Assembly: GCF_000182925.2 (NCBI RefSeq)
Contig: NC_026506.1
Location: 3,782,001-3,846,000, forward strand
Direction: 5' to 3'
Source of the DNA: Neurospora crassa OR74A
Lineage: Eukaryota > Ascomycota > Sordariomycetes > Sordariales > Sordariaceae
Length of the DNA: 64,000 nucleotides
Shown: one piece after another, positions 21,661 through 32,800 of the stretch
Layout: the number at the start of each line of letters is the position of its first letter
Position numbering within the stretch: the stretch's first letter is position 1
The notes under the pieces: generated by a model
What the model was told of the DNA's origin: nothing
Seen by the model: only the letters and a program-made list of their open reading frames with translations
Databases searched by the model: none
Program-made: the position numbers and the translations under genes

Positions 21661-22603
21661 AGTTACAGTGTGAGGATTTCCATCAACGAAATTGTCGAGC
21701 GGTTCGACGATGGAACACAAGAGGCCGAAAATGAGGGACCGATCAGATGGTAGGGATGGTTGGGTTTAGAAAAGAGGAAACACAAAGAGCCGGGTTGCTA
21801 GCAGATACATTCTCACAACGAACTCGGCTGAGCCTTTGCATATGTCGTTGGTACATATACACATTATCACTACATGCACGCTGGCCAAGAATCCCCAAAA
21901 CGCGAAACCGAAGTCCCGATTTCCTCTCCGGCGAAAGGCAGATTGAATGGTCATTTGACACACAAATCCATGTTTTACTTGTTCGTTCCTGCCTGTTAGC
22001 CCCTTGGACCCATGAACCTGCTGTTGTGATGTTTTCGTAGGGAAAGAGGAAAGCAGGGGAAAAACCCCAAGCTCAGGCCCCAGAACCGTACTTTCTGCCA
22101 CTTGTGGTGTCGTCACCACCCACCTCACCCGGGCAGTTCCCATCCGCAACTTCCATCTCAATATCACCACCACACCGCACATATCGATCTGCCACTGTCG
22201 CGCAAAATAACGCACCTCCCTCGGAATCGTCTGCAGGTTCTCTCCGCAGACGGACAAGCATCATGGAGGTACCTTCACATCGGCAACAAACGATCCGCAA
22301 TCTCAACATCAACCAGCACCATGACAACCTCCGAAACCGAAATTTCCCCAACTGCTCCATCTTCACACACACAGCATACTTTCACTTTAGCCTCCTTGTC
22401 CTTCTCTTTCACCCATCCAAGGATATCTCCCTTCTGCTTCTCTCTGCACGTGTCTTATGTTTCCTGATCAAAAGCCGCTTCTTCATGTTCCGCGTCCAGT
22501 AGCAGCACCAGCAGTAGCACTGCCGCCCGTACTTGTGGCCTCGTTCACAGTCGTGACGGTGTTTTCCGCGGTGTTCACCTCCGGTATTGTGCGGCTCTGG
22601 GCG
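21661..22603. other. Intergenic, no gene supported
   Basis: Several overlapping frames on both strands (for example 21766-22257 minus and 22104-22502 plus) show no family motif and contradict each other. A pyrimidine-rich stretch lies at 22370-22500. Confidence 0.4.
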
Positions 22604-23934
22604 TCAAGAGTCTGTTTCAAGGTCCAACACCTTCATCTGCCCGTCCGCCCCGGTTGGGTTGTTCACGTCCGCGTCATCGATAGTGTCGGTGATGTTAGGC
22701 GCAATGCACTTTAGGCTCTCTGCAAATTGCTCCAGTGCTCTACTACATTTTCGAAACATCTGGGGGGTAGTTAGCCTTGGACGTCCAATAGTACTACCAG
22801 CACAATCGTTGAGCCTGGTTGTGGGTGCGGCCGTGGTACTTTCCTGAGCCATCTTGAGAGTATTGTCAATTAACGCATCATGTTCGACTGGGGTTGCTCC
22901 AAGGGCAACCGCCTCCATGTGCTTGATGAATTCGTTCATCAATGAGTCGTTGTTGGTGTTGATGTTGGATTCAGCGGACTTTTGGCGCTCTAATTCCTCC
23001 GGTTTACTTTGCCTTGTCTGCTCCCCCTGCGTGGTCTGAGAAGCATGACTGCTGACCGTGGTCGTTGTGATGATACCTGGGGCGGTGTTTGGGCGTGGTA
23101 TATCACTCTCGTAGCTGGTATCGACGTCGGTGTTGAGGTCTAAGACTTCCATTTCGCCGGCAAGGTCGTCTACTACGTCTGAGTCACAGACAGCGGCGGT
23201 GTCGAGTTCAACAGACTTCTGGCGCTCTAAAACTTCCCGTTCCCTTTGCCTTCTGTGCTCCTCCCAAATCTGTGCTCGTTCGGCTATTCCTATGACTTTG
23301 GCCCAGGAGCTTGGGAAGTCTGTGATTCTTGGTGCGTCTGGTGGCCTCGTTAGCCTTTGATTAAGAACTTCAATGGGTTTTAGACCCCTGAAACTTCGAT
23401 TATAACCAAGCCCGACTGGAACTCACATCTATTCACTGCACGAGACGCAACCAACTCCCATTTCCCCTCCCGGTCCCAGCGGTCCACCACACAACTCCCC
23501 GGTATCCCGCAGTAAAAGAGGAACTCATCCTTATTCTTATTAAACTGGTAATCGATATCGAGAAAAGTGCAAAGCATGAATACATCTAATACCAAAATAC
23601 CCGGCGGTAGTTTTCGTGTGTCCAATTCATAGATTGTGACGGGTCGCCTTAGGCAGGGTCTGCGGCTCCAATTATATGCGTGGATTTTATCGGAAAAGGC
23701 CGAGATGAAACAAGATTCCCAATCCTCGTTGTACCAGTCAAAGTGCGCCTCTGCGTTTTCCACGAGCTTTTCTTCATTGCTGATGTCGCGGTCTGGCGCA
23801 CGAGAAATGAATCCGCCATCGTCGGTTGGGTAGGCTTGTGAACTTCCGTGCCGGACGTAGAAGAGCTTGGGTGGGAGGGTCAACGATATGACGGGTTCAT
23901 CGCGGGAGACGATGTACCAGAAGACTTCTGACAT
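22604..23934 (-). CDS. DUF7587-type domain protein with long charged tail
   Basis: Two exons, 23934-23427 and 23337-22604, give 413 residues. The intron has donor GTGAGT, branch CTAAC and acceptor CAG, and phase 1 is kept. The start MSEVFWYIV matches that of the copy at 43.9 kb (MSQPFWHTV). Domain blocks are FYVRHGSSQ, ESCFISAF, HAYNWS, YELDTRKLP and DEFLFYCGIPG. With the 43.9-kb gene it forms a subgroup that has SAF in place of STF. The tail carries a Trp- and Arg-rich segment (SSWAKVIG, EEHRRQRERE) that may be helical, two LERQKS repeats, and a Thr/Ser-rich disordered part. Function unknown. Confidence 0.8.
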
Positions 23935-25157
23935 GGTGGTTGAATGGCTTCGATTGACAGAGGGACAAATCCAGCAGGTGGAAAGCAAAACTTCTAGGCA
24001 GTGGTGAAGGCACATAAAGAGGAAGGGGAAGCATTAGATTTATCCTACCCTCACAGCAGACTCGGCTGATGATACCCAGTCCAGGATTCAATCGTGTCCT
24101 AACATGGTTGGTAGGTAAGTGGCCAATGGTGACATACATATGTCGGTTATCCTGCAGGTTACCTGGCGCTCGGTAAGGCACGTAAGCTCGTTGGCGCCGC
24201 ATAAGTCGAGACTTTCCCACATCAACACTTTCATTCACTGTGTCATCTGCAGCCGGTTCGTGGTGCTTATAGTACAAAGGGTTCGCTGGAGCTAGAGGGG
24301 GGCTGATTGAAAAAGAGGAAGAAGATTATGACAACAACCAGAAAAAAAGGGAAAAAAAAAAAAAAAAAAAGAGGACGGAAAGACAGCTCAAATACCCAGC
24401 CAATACCTAGAACACCATTTGCACTTTCTACATCCTTTTCAGTCACCGTTGCTCTGTGCAACTTTTTCTGAACTTATAAGCTCCATCTTCTTCTTCGCTA
24501 TCGAGGACTGACCTACAGGGCATATACAGCGTACAGGAACGGCTAAGGAATGATACCGTCTGTTTATCACTTCGGACGACCCGTGAAGATGGTTCCCGTC
24601 GGGTAGGATTTTGGTTTGGAGGCAAAATTGTTGATTTGGCGGCTAGGTAACTTTCCAGTAACTTGCCTACCTAGAGGTACCTACCTATTCTAGCAAAATG
24701 CTGGATATCATGATGGGAAACGGCCAAATGAAATGAATGGAACACTTACCTCATCTCCACTATTTTATGGCTTGACTTCCATTCTATGGCTTCGCTCAAT
24801 ATCACAAGGGAGAATAACACAGTTCACAGTCATGTCAATTGGAATGACAACGCCCAATGACCACACGCACGTTTTCATTCCCGTTTGCTACTATTCTTTC
24901 TTTCTTTCAAGTCCACCCCTTATTCCCGCCCATTTCTATCTCTACCAGCCCTCACTCACCATATCCTATCCTCCTCCATTTCCATGTCTCATTCCCTCGT
25001 TGTCTTCAAATCATGAGTCCCTCTCGCCAAGGAACTAACCCCTCCATCACTTCATCATGTCACTCCCTTCACCTTCCCCGAGCAAATGTCTAGGTGACTG
25101 CACTGCGATCCTCCTGAGATCCGGCGTGGATGTGATCATGGCTGGCTCTTGTACCTC
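23935..25157. other. Intergenic with A-tract and CCTAC motif
   Basis: Contains a poly(A) stretch at 24350-24370 and a CCTACCTAGAGGTACCTACC motif near 24666-24685. Pyrimidine-rich DNA at 24880-25050. No gene supported. Confidence 0.5.
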
Positions 25158-25376
25158 CTACTGCTTGGTAGTAGTCTCCTTGCTGTCGTCCTTGCCCTCC
25201 TTGACCTCCTCCTTCTTCTCCGCGGCGGCGGCGACAGCCTGAGCAGGCTCAATGGTGGTGGTAATGACGGTAGTAGTGGTAGTCGTCTGGACGGGAGCGG
25301 AGACGGTCTCCTGGGGCTGTTCAGTGCCGGTGGGGGCGGCGGAGGTGGGGGTGGTGTTGGAGATAGGGGTAGACAT
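25158..25376 (-). CDS. Small Thr-rich disordered protein, 72 residues
   Basis: A single frame from the ATG at 25376, preceded by a leader of CAAAC type on the minus strand. The protein is low complexity: MSTPISNTT start, a PVQTTTTTTVITTTIEP centre, an Ala run, then a charged KKEEVKEGKDD tail. No domain is known to me. It resembles the other short Ser/Thr/Gly proteins at 46-49 kb in size and start, but similarity is compositional. It is probably real because the whole frame has a biased but organised composition and a clean start. Confidence 0.55.
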   Translation of the reverse strand: MSTPISNTTPTSAAPTGTEQPQETVSAPVQTTTTTTVITTTIEPAQAVAAAAEKKEEVKEGKDDSKETTTKQ

Positions 25377-26677
25377 TTTGCTTGTTTGGTGGTTTTTTTT
25401 TGGGGTTTGGAAGTTGAAAAGTTGTGAGTGTGTGGTCGGTGTGATTTTGTGGTTTGCTTGGTTGTAGTGGAAATGTGGATGTGGATGTTATGCTGATGCT
25501 GATGACTGATGTAGAAGAGAAGCCGAACATGAAGGGGAGGCGAGGGGTAGTAGTTATACCTCTTACGAACGTCGCTCTGGTCACTCAAGGTGGTGAGTTT
25601 GACCGTTGTACGGTTGTGGATTAGGGAATTCGTTGGTGGTTTCCGGCGTTCGGTGAAACGACATGTTGGTCATTCATATCTCCCGTGAAGGTGGTGTTAC
25701 TGCTGTGGGAACCAATGAATAGTTCGAGGATAAGGCGTTTCGACTGTCATCCCAAAAAAAGTCGAAACAGTTTGCCGCCAACAATATCTCTGTGCTTCAT
25801 CATGCGAAATTTGCCGGTTGGACCCGAAAACGTGATGCAGTAACACAACCTTGGGTGTTGCCAATTCGGAACGGGAAGGAAGTGATGACAGCCAATGTGA
25901 ACAGAGCCACCTACCTGTTGGCGACGGTTGGTTGTTGTAGCTGGGTTCTGTTGAACCATACGGAAGGGAGTGATCACGGGGAACGACAATGTGGTGGTGA
26001 AAGTCTTGATTGATTGATTTGAAGAGAGAAGAGGAAAGACGAAGAAGGAGGAGAAAGCCGACTTATATACAGGGTAGCCATGTGTGGATCGTATCCACTA
26101 ATGCCAAGAGAATGCCAAGAACTGGTGATGGCTTCAACAGGTTCTTCGATTGTATACATGCTCTCTTCGATTCCGTTGTTCGATTGTTAGGACTTCGTTG
26201 GGAGCCTAGTACCACAACGTTTGCTCTCCAAACTTCGCCATTGTTTCCTGCCGGTCTTGGCTGGTTGACCGCATTTTCCATCTTCATGATTGACGCAGCG
26301 CTTGAGAAACACCGAGGTGCGGTGTGCGCGAAGCGGGATGAGACGTTTGCTCTTGCCTCGTCAATCTATCCACCTTCCTCGGTAGCACCGTAGCAAGAAC
26401 AAACGCAAGTTCGGAAAGAACGATAGCCATTACGAACCCAATCAACCCCGCTCTCTCTGGCCTCATTTGATGATTTCAATCACGATGTACTAGAGTTGCC
26501 ACAAACAGACACGAACACAAACTTCCAGTTTCGCAACGAAGGCATGTATCATTTTCCAACTACCTACGTACTCAATTCTCCTCTTAATTCACACACACCT
26601 CGACTTGGTATCTCCCCGAGTCCCTCCCAAGTCCTCTCAGCCTCAGACCCCTCGACTCACACATCAGTATATCTACC
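25377..26677. other. Intergenic, no gene supported
   Basis: 5' flank of the small Thr-rich gene, then the 3' flank of the next minus-strand gene. Short conflicting frames only. Confidence 0.45.
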
Positions 26678-27043
26678 CTACTTCTTCTCCTCACCCCCGC
26701 CCTCATCCCCACCCCCAGCACCGGTACTGGTACCGGTACTAGATATCGTCTGACTCTCTGACCCCAACCCCAACCCCAACCCCAAGCTCCCGCCCTCCCC
26801 TCCAGACGTAGAAGTAATCAACGACCCATACTTGTCACCGAAGCCGCTCTTATTGCTGCTATTTGTACTGATAGTAGACCCCAGCCCAAACGGATTAGAA
26901 GTCGGTATATCCCCCGCCTTGTTCACCCTCTCTGCGCCAGAGGGATGGTAAGTAGGCGTGGAAGTATAGTAACTCTCCAGGCCCCGGCCCAGGCCCAGGC
27001 CCATTTTGCTCATCAATGTCTTTTGGGTTTTTCTTCTTTCCAT
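26678..27043 (-). CDS. Small Gly/Ser-rich protein, hypothetical
   Basis: A 121-residue frame from the ATG at 27043; alternatives are 27157 and 27013 (MSKMGLG). The sequence has GLGLGRG, an organised middle (ESYYTSTPTYHPSG, then NPFGLGST and FGDKYGSLITS), a GLGLGLGLGS repeat written by a (CCCCAA)n tract, and a Gly/Glu-rich end. No known domain. A splice variant using GTACCT near 27145 would give a different reading frame, so the 5' end is uncertain. Confidence 0.5.
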   Translation of the reverse strand: MERRKTQKTLMSKMGLGLGRGLESYYTSTPTYHPSGAERVNKAGDIPTSNPFGLGSTISTNSSNKSGFGDKYGSLITSTSGGEGGSLGLGLGLGSESQTISSTGTSTGAGGGDEGGGEEKK

Positions 27044-27845
27044 TATTCTTTCTGGCTGTTTGAAAGCGGCGGCAAGTACGTAGCGAGATGTCAGTGGATG
27101 GTGGTGATTGGTGTGATGCGGATGGTGACTACCTAGGTAGGTACGAACCAGACGCATGTACTAATGGTAGGTAGGTAGAGATCCTACGGGATCTTATTAT
27201 ACCTAAAAGGTACCATTGCTAGCGGCGAGTGTGTATGTCCTTTTCAACGAATTGTCTTCGGCGTCGAAGGATTGGCATCTTGATACTTCGAAACCAGAGG
27301 TTTGTTCATGTAACATCACACGACTCGAAGGCTCCTCCTGATAGGTCAATTGAACTGTAGTCTCAAAGGCCGACGACAAAGATTGCTTGATTATGTCTTT
27401 GGCTTTATGAACAGGGGTGACCTAATAAAACGTCAGTCACAGCTTGTTGCTCCTAGCAAGCCATCAAACAAGGACATTCAAAGTCCTGTAGGTCAATCAC
27501 ACAACGAACACAATGTGTCTTTGTCCGGGAATAAGCGGACAAGTGTAGAGGTTCCGCGCGTGGAAAACACGTATACGTACGACAACAAAAGCATTGCAAT
27601 CAGGAACTAATCATTGTCTTGACAGTGTTTATCATTACTTCTTTGTCTATGTAGATGCTCATTGAATCATGCGTACCAACGGCAGCTGTACATACACAAC
27701 TGGCTGACTGGCTACATAACTCCATCAATAACATTAGGTATCATCGCGAGTCTTGGGTATCCAAGCAGTCCTCTGCATCCCCTTCCCTTTTTTCTTCACC
27801 GTGGTATCATTGTAAAAGCGACAAAAAGAAAATGCCATATCCTGC
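27044..27845. other. Intergenic with CTACCTAGGTAGGTAC motif
   Basis: Palindromic motif at 27129-27144 and a GGTAGGTAGGTAG run near 27167-27179. Presumed 3' flank of the transporter gene at the right. The 86-codon frame at 27350 has no support. Confidence 0.5.
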
Positions 27846-29863
27846 TTAGTTCTTCTCATTCAGAGTGACAGGCTGAGGGGCAGGAACCTGGGTAATGGTA
27901 TCCTGGCCCTTGATGCCGTGCTTGTTGGCCTCCTCATCACTGCTGTTGTCAGAGTCCCGCACCATGTCACCGAAGTCGGTGTTGATGACAAACTCCTCGT
28001 TGTTGAGGTGCTTGAACATGAACCAGAAGATAACGGTAAAGACACCACCGGCAATGGTAGGGCCGGCGAAGGCCCAGACAAGGTAGGGATCCTGAATAGC
28101 GCTGGAGGTAGCAAGACCAATGGCGGCGCTGATGGCGGTCATGAACAAGTTGATGGAGCTGACGAGACCCTTCATGTTCTTGGGGGAGCGGGAGTAGGCA
28201 ATGGTGTAGCCAGTAACGTTGACGAAGATCTCGGAGGCAGCAGTAATGATGATGGGAATGGCGTAGTACCCGTATGAGACCGAAGAGAGACCATCCACGC
28301 CTTCGGGAGAGTTCTCCTGGCAGGTAGTGGCATGGTTGCCGCAAGGAGAGGTCTTGTAGACGTAGTGCTGGAGCAGAGGAAAGCCAATGGAGCCAATGGT
28401 GCAGAGAGCGAAGCCGAAGGTCATGCGCGAGATGGGACCCCAGCGGATACCCCTTCTTCGCATGAGAGGGTAGATGACGTGATTCATGGTAGGAACAACT
28501 GCACGGTTGGTTAGCTTCACTGTATTTGGTATTAAGGTGATTACGGGAAAACGTACGAAGGACGATAGTGACGGAGTTGAGGTTGTCGAGCAAATCGTTG
28601 GGAACACCGTTGGTCCTCATACCGGCAGAGAGGGCGTTGGCCGCAGCGCCGAGAGCACCGTCGTTGATGTAGTAGATGGGAAGGAAGAGGAAGATGCCGC
28701 AAGCCTGGAAAGTACGGCGGACATCCTCAACAAACTGATCATCATATCCGTAAACCTTGGTGCTACCAGCGGCAGCGCGAACGCTGGGCTTGCCAGCCTC
28801 CCAGAAACCCTTGCGGCCGATGGAGCGAAGGCCACCATGAGCGAAGCAGTCGCCAAGAACGCGGAAGACGTTACCCAAATCGGAACCACCAGGGGGCTGC
28901 TTGACGAGTCTGGGGTTGAGGTACCACAGCAGGGGAGGGAGCAGCAGGTAGAGAATGGTGGGGATCAGGTAGGCGGCCCAGTAACCGACAAGCTTGGCCA
29001 GGTAAGTGGTAGGGATGCCGAAGCAGGCACCGATGTTGATGAGGAGATAGAACCACAACATGACGCTGTTGAGAGACTCCTCGGGGTCGACAATGACGCG
29101 CTCGCCGTCCTGCTCGATGACGTGGGCAACCTTGTGGGGTGACTGGTCCATGACGGTGGGCGAAATGTTGGGCTTGAACTGGGCGGCACCAATGGAGAGC
29201 ATGTAGAGCGAGAGAGCGAAGGGACCGATAGCGTTACCCGAGGTGAGGACAGGCGGAAGGGCCGAGATGATCATGATGATGTGGGCAACACCGCAAATGG
29301 CGACACCCTGGCAAATCATGCGGAAACGACCATACTTGGTATCAGCGAGCCAGCCGAAGAAGATGGGAAGGGCGTAGGACAGGAACTTGAAGGCCTCGGT
29401 CATGGCGGTGGCAGTGACGGAGCCCTTGCCGAGGGCGCCGGCGGTATCGTTCTTGTCGAGGACGGCGGCACCGGTAGTGGAACCCTTGGGCAGGGGAGCA
29501 CGGATGAAGTTCTTGTAGACCTGGAAGCAGCCGTAGTACGAGGCACGCTCGGCGAACTCGACGGCGCAGAGGTAGTAACATGCGGCAGGCATTTTGCCGG
29601 CCACACGGCGGAGGGTTTTCTTTTCCTCCTCGGTGGGCAGGACAAGGCCATGGTATTCTTCGTGGATATCGCCGCCGTTGAGGCTATCGCGGCCCGTGTT
29701 GGCGTAGGCGGGAGGCCCCTTGACGTCTTGTGACGAGCGCACCTCGCTGATGGGGCCGGCGACGGTCGGGATGGTGGTGTTTGTCTCCGCTAGGATCTGT
29801 GTGAGTACTCATGTGGTGTAGATGTAGGCAGCGAAGGGACAGTTAGATGATGTACATACCCAT
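27846..29863 (-). CDS. PTR2/POT-family proton-coupled oligopeptide transporter
   Basis: Three exons, 29863-29860 (ATG plus one base), 29789-28557 and 28498-27846, give 629 residues. The introns (70 and 58 bp) have GTATGT and GTACGT donors; acceptors are CTAG and CAG, and the second intron has a CTAAC branch. The family is clear: VEFAERASYYG in the first membrane helix (the POT ExxER-type motif), GWLADTKYGRF after helix 2-3, the FKPNISP motif, and 12 hydrophobic segments with a long cytosolic loop in the middle. It imports di- and tripeptides with protons at the plasma membrane. The cytosolic C-terminus is acidic (DSDNSSDEEANKH). Length is normal for fungal PTR2 proteins. Confidence 0.93.
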
Positions 29864-32800
29864 GGTGATGGTGGATGAGGATCCTCGTGGAACTTGAGAC
29901 TGATGGATCCTGAACGCGGTGCGACGAGTGAACGAGTCTCTCGAGACGGGAAGAATCAAGAGAAACTGGACAGCACCCGAGGAAGGAGTGGGGAGGGAGG
30001 GCAGCCTTCTTATTCTCCCATTACACTACAGCGAGTACTTCAGCTTGGTCTCAGAGAAGGTGCAGTGAGGTCGCACTTGCTCTTGCCTTGTCTGATGCAT
30101 TGGGCGGGCTGGACATGGGAGGTACCTCTACAACATATGCACCCGCCCGTTGGGATCCATGGATGGCTCCCACAGTAGCTCGTACTTGTTGTACGTGGGT
30201 AGTGTAGTGTAGAGTGCCAAATTGCCGTTCACGGTCTGGTTCGAATTCTCGGGATTCCGCCAAGGGATTGTTGGATTGGTGATGGAATCTGGATGGTTGC
30301 AATCCTTCTTCTGATAGTGTACAGACTGGGCAGGTGGGAGACTGTCGTGCCTCGGGGGGGTACGTACTATGCAGTACACAACAGCTTGGCGGCGGCCGGA
30401 ATGCAAGACGACGGAGACTGGGCCCGGTATGCCACACTGGTCTGGGCAGGTGGCCGAGGGACCATTTGCTTGGCACCTCACTTGCCGTTGCTTGGCCGCC
30501 GTCTTGGCACAATCCACTCAGGCTTCTCTTGGGCTTCCTTGCACTGTCTTGTCTGTGTCAGGTGTGTCTTGGTCACTATCGTCGTACAATCAATAGAACC
30601 CTATTCCCTGAATACCTTAGCTGCTGCTGGTGTTCGTTTTCGATTATCCGAGACACTCGCTGTTTCCAGCGCAAAATGCTTGCAATGACCTGCAATCAAC
30701 AAAGGCTTTCATTCTTGTTGCCAAGCCAGCACCCGACTGATGCCTTATCAAAGTTTAATCAGTGCATTGCATCGTCGTGCAGTGTGGTGGTTCTCACCAT
30801 AACAAAGCTTTGACTAAGTTGCTGTTTTTGTGGTGTGGTTGTATCTGTACGTGATTCACCCAATCACGGCCACCTGATTAGCCTGTGCCTGTGCCGTTTC
30901 CACAGTGCCCAGAAGCCACCACCCAACCATGCTTTCTTTTGAGATAGCGGCGCCCTCCACGAATAAGACGCCCAGGGGCTTTAAACAGGGATTGCTTGAA
31001 CATCATGGGGGAGTTGATCAATTGGGGGCACCTCGTGGGGTTTCCCGTTGAGGAAGGTGACTTGATTCCAGATCGCCAGATAGGGAGCTGATCCATGTTG
31101 TTGCCTCCTCGCTCTTGACCTACCATACCACGCATACATAATCAGCTCGCACTCAGTTGGGACTCTTCGCTCTATCGGATACGGTGCGTCTGCGATCCGA
31201 GTCTTTGTTGTTGATTCCTTATGATGTACATGGCTTGTTGATGATGGTTTGAATCGCCTCTTTTCCCTGCCGTATATCCGGCCATGATATCTTTTCCATT
31301 GTTCGAGAACAGTTCTCGAAGAATGATTGTGGCACACCATATTTCACGAACTCATCCTCGATATTGGAGGCGTGGTGGTGTCGCCAGCATGCTGGCCCGA
31401 ATCTGCGCCGTTTCGGGGTCGAGGTTCAAATTGGCAAGTGCAAACGTGTGCTATGTCACGCAATACTGGATCCCTCTTGGCATCATCGACTACTTTGGAG
31501 CACGCCGTCGGGGACTGGACAGGTTCGGGTATTGCCACCCGAGGTTGACGCCATGAAAGCCATGTCACCTTACATTTAGTAGAGGTAGGCAGTAGATGGA
31601 CATGGTGCTCGATTATTTGTCAATTCGCGATTCGAAGCGCCTCCATCTCTGTCATGTTGCAAGTAATCCAAAGTCGTTCGATGGTTTTGATATCAATCCT
31701 TCGCCATGCCCGAGAGGCAACGTTAAATAAGGGCAATTTGCGGAAGGAATCTTGGCAAACAGGCGATGCAAGGTGGCCGACGTTTTGATCCTTGAGGTTA
31801 CCTGGGCTGAATGGCCTCATTGTTGCCGTGTTTTCCGCTATTCCCTTTCCCATCGCCGCCCAGCCTTTCCAGTGATCAACTTCCTGGGCTGTTTCCACTT
31901 CGCCTGTCGACTCGCGGTTGCGTTAGCTGTTGTTGGCGATAAGGTTTCCTGGGAGGTCTCCTCAATTGCACATGTGCAACGTGGAACTGCAGTGCGGGTC
32001 ACGAAGGTGGTTGCTACAGTGGAAATGTGTCGACTGAACTCTTGGCACGGACTTGATGACCCCGCCGTGTAAACTACAATAAGTGTTTTACCGGTTGGTT
32101 TGTCAGTTTGGTTCTTCTCACGTTTAAAACAAATGAGGGTTGAAGAAGGCCAATACAGAGACCTCATTGGCCTCAAAGTGGGAATAATTTGTTTCCATCG
32201 GTTAGTAAAGTTTTTGATAAGACCTAGGGATATTCTCAAGGTCTCCATTCTCCTCAAAACATCAAGATACAAGTCTACAGCATCTATCCTCGACAATCTC
32301 GGCCGCTTTCCCAAGTCTGGTAGAATCTAGCATTTTTGTACCACACTAACAAACAAACCAGGGCTGGATTGTGCAGGCAATCGCAACTCGGGAACCACCA
32401 TCCTTGAGTTATGGTCCGGACACGACAGATGATGCGCGCGGAAGCAGCCTTATGATAATGCTCATGCGTATGCCCTAAGAGGCGTTCAGACTGCGATCCG
32501 TCTCCCATTCATGCGTTGCATCTGGATGTCACCGTGTCGTTTTATCACTGATTTCATGGCAAGTCTCTTCCAGTCAGAAATGTGGTGAGAGATTCCGAGT
32601 TCGTGATCCGGGAGGGTTTGTGTACGAGTTCGTTCGTCCTTCTGACCACGAAAGGGTCTCCGCCTTCTAGCCCAAACGGTCGAGTACCCCGCCTGTTCGT
32701 GAAAACCACAGCTTCGAAACCGGCAGGTGCCCCATGATACTTTGAGACATGCGGAAGGCGTACTCGGACTTGGACGCTGTTCACTGAGTGGAATCAGCTA

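Noticed and set aside
26757-26790. (CCCCAA)n telomere-like tract
   Set aside because: It encodes the Leu-Gly repeat of the small protein on the minus strand.
27062-27157. Spliced alternative for the small Gly-rich gene starting MRLV
   Set aside because: Possible donor and acceptor exist, but the resulting frame is short and less organised than the unspliced one.
28486-29142. 218-codon plus-strand frame
   Set aside because: Antisense shadow of the PTR2 transporter exon.
30230-31440. GGTTCGAAT and GGTTCAAAT strings resembling tRNA T-loops
   Set aside because: No acceptor, D-arm or anticodon stem could be folded around them.
31838-32314. 158-codon minus-strand frame
   Set aside because: No motif, no splice context, composition not coding-like.
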